DNA of 6,110 nt from NCBI GenBank assembly GCA_902795935.1, contig CADBMS010000043.1, positions 1 through 6,110 on the forward strand, read 5' to 3'. Of the stretch, positions 1-5,032 are shown one piece after another (positions within the stretch are counted from its first letter, which is position 1; each line of letters opens with the position of its first letter). Made by a program: the position numbers and the translations under genes. The DNA comes from an uncultured Methanobrevibacter sp. Lineage in GTDB: Archaea; Methanobacteriota; Methanobacteria; Methanobacteriales; Methanobacteriaceae. The notes under the pieces are model-generated. The model saw nothing but the letters and a program-made list of their open reading frames with translations. It searched no databases and was not told where the DNA came from.

Positions 1-2
1 AA

Positions 3-80
3 ACATACAAAACCAAACAAGGAATCCTAACCTTCCTACACTACCAAATGAAAAAATGGACCAAAAAACACGGAAAATAA
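3..80 (+). CDS. Possible 3' end of a plus-strand gene (partial)
   Basis: This frame is open from the window edge to a TAA at 78-80 and would give the last 25 residues of a protein, ending in the basic tail MKKWTKKHGK. The other two plus frames also stop by about position 84, so length is no support. The support is codon use: ATC, ACC, TTC, CAC and TAC codons resemble the A/C-rich 3' end of the mvhD-like gene in this window and look unlike AT-rich spacer. The minus strand shows no convincing reading here. If real, the gene converges on the membrane-protein gene that ends at 203. The product cannot be recognised from so short a tail. Confidence 0.35.
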   Translation, partial: TYKTKQGILTFLHYQMKKWTKKHGK

Positions 81-202
81 AATAAGTCTATAAAATTTTA
101 CAGCCTCAAAAAATTCAATCTTTTTAAGCAAGTAGTTAAGTTAAAAAAAGTTCACAGATATTAGTTAATTTATTTATTTTAGTTAAGTATATTAAAATTA
201 GT
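81..202. other. Convergent intergenic spacer with TAGTTAA repeats and a U-tract
   Basis: This spacer lies between the putative plus-strand gene end and the stop of the membrane-protein gene. It holds three copies of TAGTTAA (133-139, 162-168, 180-186) and a near copy at 199-206 that runs into the stop codon of the neighbouring gene. Read on the minus strand, a run of seven T residues (149-143) lies about 55 nt past that stop and could end its transcript, since archaeal RNA polymerase can terminate at U-tracts. On the plus strand five T residues occur at 121-125. I see no good hairpin. The repeats are short and could be chance in such AT-rich DNA. Confidence 0.3.
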
Positions 203-1201
203 TTAAGAATCGCTTTTATTAGAAGCTCTTTGTTTTTCATCATTTTCAGAATCAGATTTATCAGAGGAATGTTCTTCTTTATGTTCTGCATCAACATTTT
301 GCAATTGCTCATAAAACCCCTTAAGAGGAGATTTTTTAATTAAATCTGGACCTATTACTGCAGAAATAATTAATATTCCAAGAACTGCTAATAAAAATGC
401 TATTGTGGATTTTTCACCAAATACTACATTGTCTACGAATTTTTCTGTAACACCTAATGATGTGAACATACCTGCTAAAATTAAAATTAAGCCTAAGATT
501 ATCAATAGAAAATCAAGTATTTTAATAGCATAACCTGAAATAGATATATTTAAATTTAAAAGATCTAAATCTATTTCAAATTTTTTATCATCATTTGAAT
601 CATCCCCTTTTGATTTTTCTTTATCCGATGATGATTTTTCTGTTTCATCACCACTTTCTTCTTCAGATTCTAACCAAGTTTTTGTTAAATTATTTGGCTG
701 TGCTTTTAGATTTGATTTAAATTGAGGAGTATCAGAGTCAAATTTCTTAATAACTTCCTTAAAAGAATCAATAGTTGTGTCTGATACTGATCTAACTTCA
801 GATTCAGTTTTTTTAATAACATTTTTAATAGGATTACTTGTTTCTTTAGGTTTAAGATCATTTGGTGATGCGTTAAGACTTGGTTTAGTTAAATTTGAAT
901 CAGCATCGCGCTTCTTAATAACATTTTTAACAGAATCAAGAGGATTTAATGAAGAAGACTCCCCATCATTAGTATCTTCCACTTCAGTTTTAGAAGAATC
1001 TTTAGTTTCATCATTTTTGGTTTCAAGTTCATTATTATCAATTATGGTTTCAGATTCTATTTCATCATCATTTTTTATAAACTCTGAACTATAATCAGCA
1101 GGTTTATTTGTATCAAATTTTTTGATTACAATATCCTTAACAGACTTTTTTTTAGGTTTGTTTGGATTTAGTTTTGGACGATTTTTTTTATCAGAAACCA
1201 T
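203..1201 (-). CDS. Hypothetical membrane protein with repeated VIKK motifs in a disordered region
   Basis: I do not recognise this 332-residue protein. Residues 1-205 are very rich in Ser, Asp, Glu, Lys and Asn with few hydrophobic residues, so probably disordered. Four related 12-residue motifs lie in it (20-31, 90-101, 124-135, 146-157), with the pattern S/P-x-K-x-VIKK-x-D/E. Two hydrophobic segments follow, about residues 224-250 and 265-285, enough for a membrane hairpin, and then a charged tail ending DSENDEKQRASNKSDS. There is no signal peptide. With two membrane passes both tails would be on the same side, most likely the cytoplasm. The start is set at the ATG at 1201 because GGTG (1211-1208) lies 6 nt upstream; the TTG one codon earlier is less likely. 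A TATA box at 1248-1255 suggests its own promoter. Possible roles are scaffolding or membrane anchoring, but no function can be assigned. Confidence 0.85.
   Translation of the reverse strand: MVSDKKNRPKLNPNKPKKKSVKDIVIKKFDTNKPADYSSEFIKNDDEIESETIIDNNELETKNDETKDSSKTEVEDTNDGESSSLNPLDSVKNVIKKRDADSNLTKPSLNASPNDLKPKETSNPIKNVIKKTESEVRSVSDTTIDSFKEVIKKFDSDTPQFKSNLKAQPNNLTKTWLESEEESGDETEKSSSDKEKSKGDDSNDDKKFEIDLDLLNLNISISGYAIKILDFLLIILGLILILAGMFTSLGVTEKFVDNVVFGEKSTIAFLLAVLGILIISAVIGPDLIKKSPLKGFYEQLQNVDAEHKEEHSSDKSDSENDEKQRASNKSDS
731..1144 (-). repeat. Four degenerate 36-bp coding repeats (VIKK motif)
   Basis: Inside the membrane-protein gene, four segments encode related 12-mers: SVKDIVIKKFDT (1109-1144), SVKNVIKKRDAD (899-934), PIKNVIKKTESE (797-832) and SFKEVIKKFDSD (731-766). 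The first has one extra residue before VIKK. The second and fourth copies are similar over about 30 residues, continuing to SPNDL and QPNNL, which suggests duplication of a longer unit. Spacing between copies is irregular (70, 34 and 22 residues). The lysines and hydrophobic pair are kept while the linkers differ, as expected for short binding motifs in a disordered chain; binding itself is inferred. Confidence 0.65.
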
Positions 1202-1247
1202 CAATTACACCAAAAGATTTTTAGTAAAAAATAATTCATTTAATATA

Positions 1248-1255
1248 CTATATAA
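1248..1255 (-). promoter_or_regulatory. TATA box of the membrane-protein gene
   Basis: The minus strand reads TTATATAG at 1255-1248, in the spacer between tfs and the membrane-protein gene. A start site about 25 nt downstream would fall near 1226, leaving a leader of about 25 nt that includes the GGTG ribosome binding site at 1211-1208. The same 12 bases, TTATATAGTATA, occur at the csl4 promoter, which supports the call. The region upstream is not clearly purine-rich as a BRE should be. Confidence 0.55.
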
Positions 1256-1282
1256 TACTTAATATTTAATGCTTATAGTTTT

Positions 1283-1591
1283 TTAATCATATTCTCGCCA
1301 AGTATGTTTACATTTAGTGCATGTAAAAAATCTAGTCTCAGCTTCATCAGCACTACGAGTTTGTTTAATCTCATAGTAAGCCTTTTTATTAGAACATTTT
1401 GGACATATAATATCAGTAGTTGGTTTAAATTTATCAATATCTTCAACAACTTTAACAGTTTCTTTAACTTCTACTTTCTCTTCTACAGAATATGTTTCTG
1501 CATCAGAAAGTCCTTTTTCAAAACCACATCGGCATGTAAGTTTATTATCTTTAGGGAATAACATGGTCCCACAATCTGGACAAAATTCCAT
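1283..1591 (-). CDS. tfs: Transcription factor S (TFIIS-like RNA cleavage factor)
   Basis: This 102-residue protein is the archaeal TFS, which enters the RNA polymerase funnel and stimulates cleavage of the transcript's 3' end in backtracked complexes, rescuing them and improving fidelity. The N-terminal zinc ribbon has Cys4, Cys7, Cys20 and Cys22. The C-terminal ribbon has Cys63, Cys66, Cys91 and Cys94. Between the second pair of ligands lies QTRSADEAETRFFTC, with the acidic Asp82-Glu83 pair that acts in catalysis; the family usually has Pro after the DE, here Ala. The linker (about 30-60) is rich in Val, Glu and Lys. The length is typical. An AAGGAG site at 1605-1600, 8 nt before the ATG, fixes the start. 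It follows the Nudix gene by 47 nt and is probably the last gene of the csl4-rpo11 cluster, which places it beside an RNA polymerase subunit gene. Confidence 0.95.
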   Translation of the reverse strand: MEFCPDCGTMLFPKDNKLTCRCGFEKGLSDAETYSVEEKVEVKETVKVVEDIDKFKPTTDIICPKCSNKKAYYEIKQTRSADEAETRFFTCTKCKHTWREYD

Positions 1592-1638
1592 ATTAAATAC
1601 TCCTTATTAATATTCTCATATAAAAATCGATTTTAGTT

Positions 1639-2052
1639 TTATTTTATTAATTTAATAGCATCAAAAATAATTTCATTATGATCAAATGCTAAATTAAGAT
1701 CTCCAATTTTAGAGATATTGAATTTTTTTGCTTGTTTTGCATCAGTATCTGGCATTAATGTACTTGATACTGCTTTAGTTAAAAATACTACCGTTACAGT
1801 ATGACCCCTAGGATCTCGGTTAGCTTGTGAATAAACCCCAACTAATGATATTATTTCAATGTCTAAATTAGTTTCTTCCTTAGCTTCACGAATACAGGAT
1901 TCTTCAACAGTCTCACCAATCTCTACAAATCCCCCAGGTATAGCCCAATAATCACGAAAAGGTTCATTTTTCCTTTTTATTAAGACAATATCATTATTTT
2001 CATCTAAAATAATTGCATCAGTAGTTAATAAGGGGGTTTTAGGCAGACTCAT
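1639..2052 (-). CDS. Nudix hydrolase (ADP-ribose pyrophosphatase-like)
   Basis: This 137-residue protein has a Nudix fold, hydrolysing nucleoside diphosphates linked to another group with Mg2+ bound by the Nudix box. The box runs from Gly41: GFVEIGE, then seven residues, then REAKEET at 55-61. The glutamates that bind metal (REAKEE) are kept, but the usual Gly of the last position is Asn62. Before it come the typical strand VLIKRKNEPFRDYWAIPGG (23-41). The arrangement most resembles archaeal ADP-ribose pyrophosphatases, but the substrate cannot be read from the box, and an 8-oxo-dGTP or other nucleotide clean-up role is possible. The ATG at 2052 lies 20 nt after the rpo11 stop with only a weak AGG (2063-2061), so it is probably translated from the same message as rpo11. 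Confidence 0.9.
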   Translation of the reverse strand: MSLPKTPLLTTDAIILDENNDIVLIKRKNEPFRDYWAIPGGFVEIGETVEESCIREAKEETNLDIEIISLVGVYSQANRDPRGHTVTVVFLTKAVSSTLMPDTDAKQAKKFNISKIGDLNLAFDHNEIIFDAIKLIK

Positions 2053-2072
2053 ATATAAAACCTAGAATAAAA

Positions 2073-2333
2073 CTATAAGTTTTTTTCTATTAATTCTTTA
2101 AATTCTGCACAATCTTCTTTTAAAGTTTCTGCAGATTTTTTTAATAAATCTTTAGGTTTTTTACCCCTAACATATAATACAGGCTCTCCAACAATAGGAT
2201 GCCCAGGATCATAAGCTGATGCTTTAACATCATCCATATTCATTAAATTTTTTCTTAATACATTACAAAGAGTATGGGATTCTCCATCCAATTTAACCTC
2301 TAATTCATAACGTTTGTTTGTGATAATTTCCAT
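2073..2333 (-). CDS. rpo11: DNA-directed RNA polymerase subunit Rpo11 (RpoL)
   Basis: This 86-residue protein is archaeal Rpo11/RpoL, the equivalent of eukaryotic RPB11. It pairs with Rpo3 to form the platform on which the polymerase assembles, the role of the bacterial alpha dimer. The family core is clear: the SHTLCNVLRKNL helix (about 20-31), the following ASAYDPGHPIVGEPVLYVR strand region (about 39-57), and a C-terminal amphipathic helix rich in Lys and Glu. Length is normal. The start is placed at the ATG at 2333; a TTG two codons earlier (2339) is also in frame. The ribosome binding site GGGAG (2348-2344) is 10 nt from the ATG and 4 nt from the TTG, so the choice is not fully settled. 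It lies 53 nt after csl4 and 20 nt before the Nudix gene. Confidence 0.95.
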   Translation of the reverse strand: MEIITNKRYELEVKLDGESHTLCNVLRKNLMNMDDVKASAYDPGHPIVGEPVLYVRGKKPKDLLKKSAETLKEDCAEFKELIEKNL

Positions 2334-2349
2334 AATCAAATAACTCCCT

Positions 2350-2384
2350 AAAAAAAATAATATACATAAATAGTAATATATAAA
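2350..2384 (-). promoter_or_regulatory. Possible internal promoter and U-tract before rpo11
   Basis: In the short spacer after csl4 the minus strand reads TTTATATA at 2384-2377, a perfect match to the methanogen TATA consensus. It overlaps the last base pairs of the csl4 stop region. Initiation about 25 nt on (near 2355) would leave a leader of about 20 nt with the GGGAG site. A run of eight T residues (2357-2350) lies in the same place and could instead end part of the csl4 transcripts. In DNA this AT-rich either match can occur by chance. Confidence 0.3.
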
Positions 2385-2386
2385 AT

Positions 2387-2959
2387 TTATGCTTGATAAT
2401 TTATAGATAATTTTCGTCTTTCTCTATGTCCACAATTAGGACATTTAACTTCAGTTCTACCTGATTGAAACATATAATGTCTACATCTAGTACACATGGC
2501 TTTAACTACACCTAAATCTTTTTGAGATGTTTTTAAATCCACAGCATCTAAACCCATAACTTTAGTGACTTTAGCTTCAATAATATCTCCTATATGGAAC
2601 ACATCAGTTAATCTTGCAAGATAACTCTTTTGTACTTGAGATATATGTATACTACCAATAAAAGATACTTGTAATTGTCTAGAATTACCTTTAATACCAT
2701 GAATTTTAACTAATGCTTTTTGACCTTTAACTTCAGTAACTTGACCAAGAATGGTCGTATTTCTTTTAAGAGCAGGCGGAAATCCTGCTTCAGGAATAAC
2801 AAATACTCTTTTGTTTTTTTCATCTATGGATACTTTTCCAACAATAAGTGACTTAATATCACCATCATCATCACCATAAACCCCATCAGAAGGTATGAAT
2901 TCCTCAACCACACCAATTAAATCTCCAGGTAACACAAAATCTCCTGTTTGAACGTTCAT
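2387..2959 (-). CDS. csl4: Exosome RNA-binding protein Csl4
   Basis: This 190-residue protein is archaeal Csl4, one of the two cap subunits (with Rrp4) of the RNA exosome. It sits on the Rrp41/Rrp42 ring, binds RNA, and helps bring in substrates and the DnaG protein for 3'-to-5' degradation or tailing. Domains in order are an N-terminal beta domain (about 1-60, with the exposed acidic loop DDDGD at 30-34), an S1 RNA-binding domain (about 66-150) and a C-terminal zinc ribbon with Cys156, Cys159, Cys173 and Cys176. Length and order match the family. The ATG at 2959 has a strong GAGGTGA site (2970-2964) 4 nt upstream. It is the first gene of the csl4-rpo11-Nudix-tfs cluster, an arrangement known from Methanobacteriales. 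Its leader is about 110 nt if the TATA box at 3094-3101 is used. Confidence 0.96.
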   Translation of the reverse strand: MNVQTGDFVLPGDLIGVVEEFIPSDGVYGDDDGDIKSLIVGKVSIDEKNKRVFVIPEAGFPPALKRNTTILGQVTEVKGQKALVKIHGIKGNSRQLQVSFIGSIHISQVQKSYLARLTDVFHIGDIIEAKVTKVMGLDAVDLKTSQKDLGVVKAMCTRCRHYMFQSGRTEVKCPNCGHRERRKLSINYQA

Positions 2960-3437
2960 TTATTCACCTCAGGTCATAATACCCCATAATCTTTTTTTAT
3001 TCTAAAAAAATAATTTAATAATAGTAATTACTAATTAAATAATTAATAATGAAAAAAATATTATTCAACAGTAGTATATGTTTAAGCAGTATACTATATA
3101 AGTTTTCATTATTAGTATTTTAAAAAACACCATATTAATTAAAGAATTTTTAAACATATTATTCCTACATAAACAAAATCTAAAATTAATAAATAATAAC
3201 TTAAAAATAGATATTCCTAAAAATCGTGTATAAATATAGGTTATTTTTCTAAAGAATATAGTAATGCTTTGAATTAAATTTTTTCAATACCATATTATGT
3301 TCGTATGCCATATATCTCCATCACAGATTACTCCTAATAAAAATAATAATATGCAACATGATTGCATTGACAATTTAAAGAAAACTAATTTGATATATAA
3401 ATTAAAAAAAATAGCGAAATAGTTATCTTTTTGATAA
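2960..3437. other. Long AT-rich intergenic region between csl4 and the redox operon
   Basis: No gene of normal size fits in these 478 nt on either strand. From the right it holds the operon terminator (3404-3443), a perfect TATA match TTTATATA on the minus strand (3401-3394), a 6-bp hairpin (ATGCAA 3351-3356 with TTGCAT 3362-3367), and a less AT-rich patch at about 3295-3335. On the minus strand that patch has an AGGAG and a GGAG, each followed by a short open frame of 8 and 20 codons. Stretch 3110-3250 shows only AT-rich spacer. The csl4 TATA box and leader occupy the left part. Confidence 0.6.
3094..3101 (-). promoter_or_regulatory. TATA box of the csl4 cluster
   Basis: The minus strand reads GAAAACTTATATAG from 3107, a purine-rich BRE-like stretch followed by TTATATAG at 3101-3094. 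Transcription would begin near 3072, giving a leader of about 110 nt before csl4. The downstream bases GTATA are shared with the promoter of the membrane-protein gene. A weak imperfect inverted repeat (TAGTATA at 3072-3078 with TATACTA at 3090-3096) touches the box and could be an operator or a leader hairpin. This is the best candidate in the spacer, but other TATA-like sites exist. Confidence 0.5.
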
Positions 3438-3443
3438 CTATTT
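3404..3443 (-). terminator. Hairpin and U-tract terminator of the redox operon
   Basis: A perfect 11-bp inverted repeat (AAATAGTTATC at 3417-3427 with GATAACTATTT at 3433-3443) encloses a 5-nt loop. In the minus direction it is followed 5 nt later by eight T residues (3411-3404). The stop codon TAG of the mvhD-like gene (3440-3438) lies inside the stem, so a ribosome ending translation would cover the hairpin. The stem is AT-rich and weaker than a bacterial one, but the U-tract itself is the usual archaeal termination signal. Confidence 0.8.
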
Positions 3444-3857
3444 GCTTGCTGTTTTTGTGTTGGTTCTTGGGCCTATTTCTTTTAGTGTGTTGTGGAATTC
3501 TTTCATGGTTTTTTGGAATTTTTCACCTTCTGATGCTGAAATCCATTCGAATCTGAATCTTTCTTTTTCAATTCCAAATTCTTCAATAATGTCTTGAACT
3601 ATTTTTGCTCTACGAGACCATTTATAATTTCCTGCATCATAATGACAATCACCAATATGACAACCACCAACAAATACCCCATCAGCACCTTCCTCAAATG
3701 CCTTAAAAACCAATGACGGGTTAATTCTACCAGAACACATCACCCTTATAATCCTAACATTAGGAGGGTATTGCATACGAGCCGTACCTGCAGTATCAGC
3801 ACCACCATAACAACACCAGTTACATAACAATCCAACAATTTTTATATCATCTGACAT
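3438..3857 (-). CDS. MvhD-family [2Fe-2S] protein (hydrogenase iron-sulfur / FlpD-like subunit)
   Basis: This 139-residue protein belongs to the MvhD/VhuD family (hydrogenase iron-sulfur subunit, FlpD domain). These small [2Fe-2S] proteins pass electrons from a hydrogenase or formate dehydrogenase to HdrA of heterodisulfide reductase in the cytoplasmic flavin-based bifurcation complex. Family hallmarks are CNWCCYGGADTAG (12-24), MQYPPNVRIIRVMCSGR (28-44) with Cys41, GCHIGDCHYDAGNY (65-78) with Cys66 and Cys71, and WISASEGEKF near the C-terminus. Length is typical. The start is the ATG at 3857; a TTG directly before it is less likely. GGTTGA (3869-3864) is the probable ribosome binding site. 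It follows the FdhB-like gene by 20 nt and no mvhG or mvhA follows, so its partner here is the FdhB-like protein rather than a hydrogenase. Its last 60 or so codons are A/C-rich, unlike the T/G-rich start. Confidence 0.93.
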   Translation of the reverse strand: MSDDIKIVGLLCNWCCYGGADTAGTARMQYPPNVRIIRVMCSGRINPSLVFKAFEEGADGVFVGGCHIGDCHYDAGNYKWSRRAKIVQDIIEEFGIEKERFRFEWISASEGEKFQKTMKEFHNTLKEIGPRTNTKTASK

Positions 3858-3877
3858 CAAAAATCAACCCCATAATT

Positions 3878-5014
3878 TTATAATTCGCTTTTCTCTGGAC
3901 TATATAATGGTGGCTTTTCATCAGAAACACCTGCTATATAACCAGTCCTATCATAATACTTCTTCTGCAACTTATCAAAAATCAAAGACACGGGAATGTC
4001 ACTAGGACAAACATCATCACACTGACCACAATCAACACAACTAAAACTCATATGAGACAAACGAACACCCTGGAACGCAATAGGCTCAGGAGGAACTGAA
4101 CCTGCTTCTTTAAAGTAGGACTTATTAAGCTCACAATTCTCATAACACCAACAAATCGGACAAACATCCCTACAAGCATAACACTTAATACAACGATTCC
4201 ACTCTTCCATCTCATTAGCCCCATCAAAATTAGCATTTTGATTCTTCTGAGCCATCTTAATCATAATACCTTCTACTTTAGATCTTGCCTCAATCGAGTT
4301 TTCAGAAGGAGTTTTAGTATCCAAAATGTTTGCTTTTTTAGCACCCTCAATTAATTCTTCACCCCTCTCATCGTTGATTTCAATGAATGTCCAACCATCT
4401 TCAGCCCCCCAGTTACCACAAGCAATATTAGCCCGCCTAGGGATTTTAACATCACATCTTTGACAATTCTCACGACGACCAAAACCTTCATGTTCTAATT
4501 CATGGATTTTAACACCTTTCTCAGAACCATCCTTTAATTCAATGATGAATTGACCTTTATCAATCTCCTCACTTAAAACATCATCAGGATCAACACCATA
4601 AAACAAATCAATCATCTTCCTAGCAGTAATAGGAGAAACAGTACCACCACAATTCAAACCAACAGTGTAAATATTATCAGAATTAATCTTATTTCTTTTA
4701 ATTAATTCATCAACAGCCCTCATATCACAAGGTTTTACAGCAACCGCCACTTTTTTATCAAAAAGATATTTCCTTACCAATTCACCAATCATTGTAGGTG
4801 AACAGTGGTAAGATCCCGCTGTTGCAAGTAAATCTTCAGAATCTGTTACAAAAGTTGGAACACCATCATAAATATCATCACCAGGACGTATAGCAAGAAC
4901 ACCATCAACAATCCCATTATCAAGCAAATACTTAAAAATACTAGTTACAGCTCCACCACACTCACCAGCTTTAAGAATATCATCATCTTTAGACTTCGCT
5001 AATAAATAACTCAT
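3878..5014 (-). CDS. FdhB/FrhB-family F420-dependent iron-sulfur flavoprotein (formate dehydrogenase beta-like)
   Basis: This 378-residue protein is of the FdhB/FrhB family, in which FAD moves electrons between coenzyme F420 and iron-sulfur clusters. The N-terminus carries the family signature around GECGGAVTS (17-25). NCQRCDVKIPRRANIACGNWG-type residues follow, with Cys184, Cys187 and Cys199 binding a further cluster. The C-terminal part holds two ferredoxin motifs: Cys275, 278, 281 and 285, with extra Cys288, 290 and 294, and Cys326, 329, 332 and 336. The length is near that of methanogen FdhB. The start is the ATG at 5014: GGTG at 5026-5023 sits 8 nt upstream, while the TTG at 5032 would put that site inside the gene. 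It lies 18 nt after the alpha-like gene. It probably joins F420 to the MvhD-like protein and so to HdrABC; the direction of flow cannot be read from sequence. Confidence 0.92.
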   Translation of the reverse strand: MSYLLAKSKDDDILKAGECGGAVTSIFKYLLDNGIVDGVLAIRPGDDIYDGVPTFVTDSEDLLATAGSYHCSPTMIGELVRKYLFDKKVAVAVKPCDMRAVDELIKRNKINSDNIYTVGLNCGGTVSPITARKMIDLFYGVDPDDVLSEEIDKGQFIIELKDGSEKGVKIHELEHEGFGRRENCQRCDVKIPRRANIACGNWGAEDGWTFIEINDERGEELIEGAKKANILDTKTPSENSIEARSKVEGIMIKMAQKNQNANFDGANEMEEWNRCIKCYACRDVCPICWCYENCELNKSYFKEAGSVPPEPIAFQGVRLSHMSFSCVDCGQCDDVCPSDIPVSLIFDKLQKKYYDRTGYIAGVSDEKPPLYSPEKSEL

Positions 5015-5022
5015 ACAAAAAA

Positions 5023-5026
5023 CACC
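5023..5026 (-). promoter_or_regulatory. Ribosome binding site fixing the fdhB-like start
   Basis: The minus strand reads GGGTGGTG at 5030-5023, matching the archaeal 16S 3' end. It lies 8 nt before the ATG at 5014. The earlier TTG at 5032 would place this motif within the coding region and add six residues (MGGVFC) not seen in the family. Confidence 0.7.
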
Positions 5027-5032
5027 ACCCAA

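Noticed and set aside
777..1094. Plus-strand open frame of 105 codons
   Set aside because: It lies opposite the Ser/Asp-rich arm of the membrane-protein gene and its Ser/Leu-rich product is what the reverse of such codons gives. No ribosome binding site or family match is seen.
1304..1561. Plus-strand open frame of 85 codons
   Set aside because: It is antisense to tfs, which has intact zinc ribbons; the Phe/Ser-rich product is a mirror of Lys/Glu codons.
1623..1634. 12-bp palindrome AAAATCGATTTT between the Nudix gene and tfs
   Set aside because: It is too short to form a useful hairpin, lacks a following U-tract in the minus direction, and A/T palindromes are common here.
3065..3157. 30-codon minus-strand frame (MFKNSLINMVF...) upstream of csl4
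   Set aside because: It spans the csl4 TATA box, has no good ribosome binding site, and is made of the Ile/Tyr/Phe/Asn codons that random AT-rich DNA gives.
3076..3159. 10-bp inverted repeat (ATATGTTTAA / TTAAACATAT) flanking the csl4 TATA box
   Set aside because: The arms are 64 bp apart and made almost only of A/T; by rough estimate one such match is expected by chance in a spacer this size and composition.
4048..4236. Minus-strand open frame of 62 codons in another frame
   Set aside because: It lies fully inside the FdhB-like gene over its ferredoxin motifs and has no ribosome binding site; the real frame is clear.
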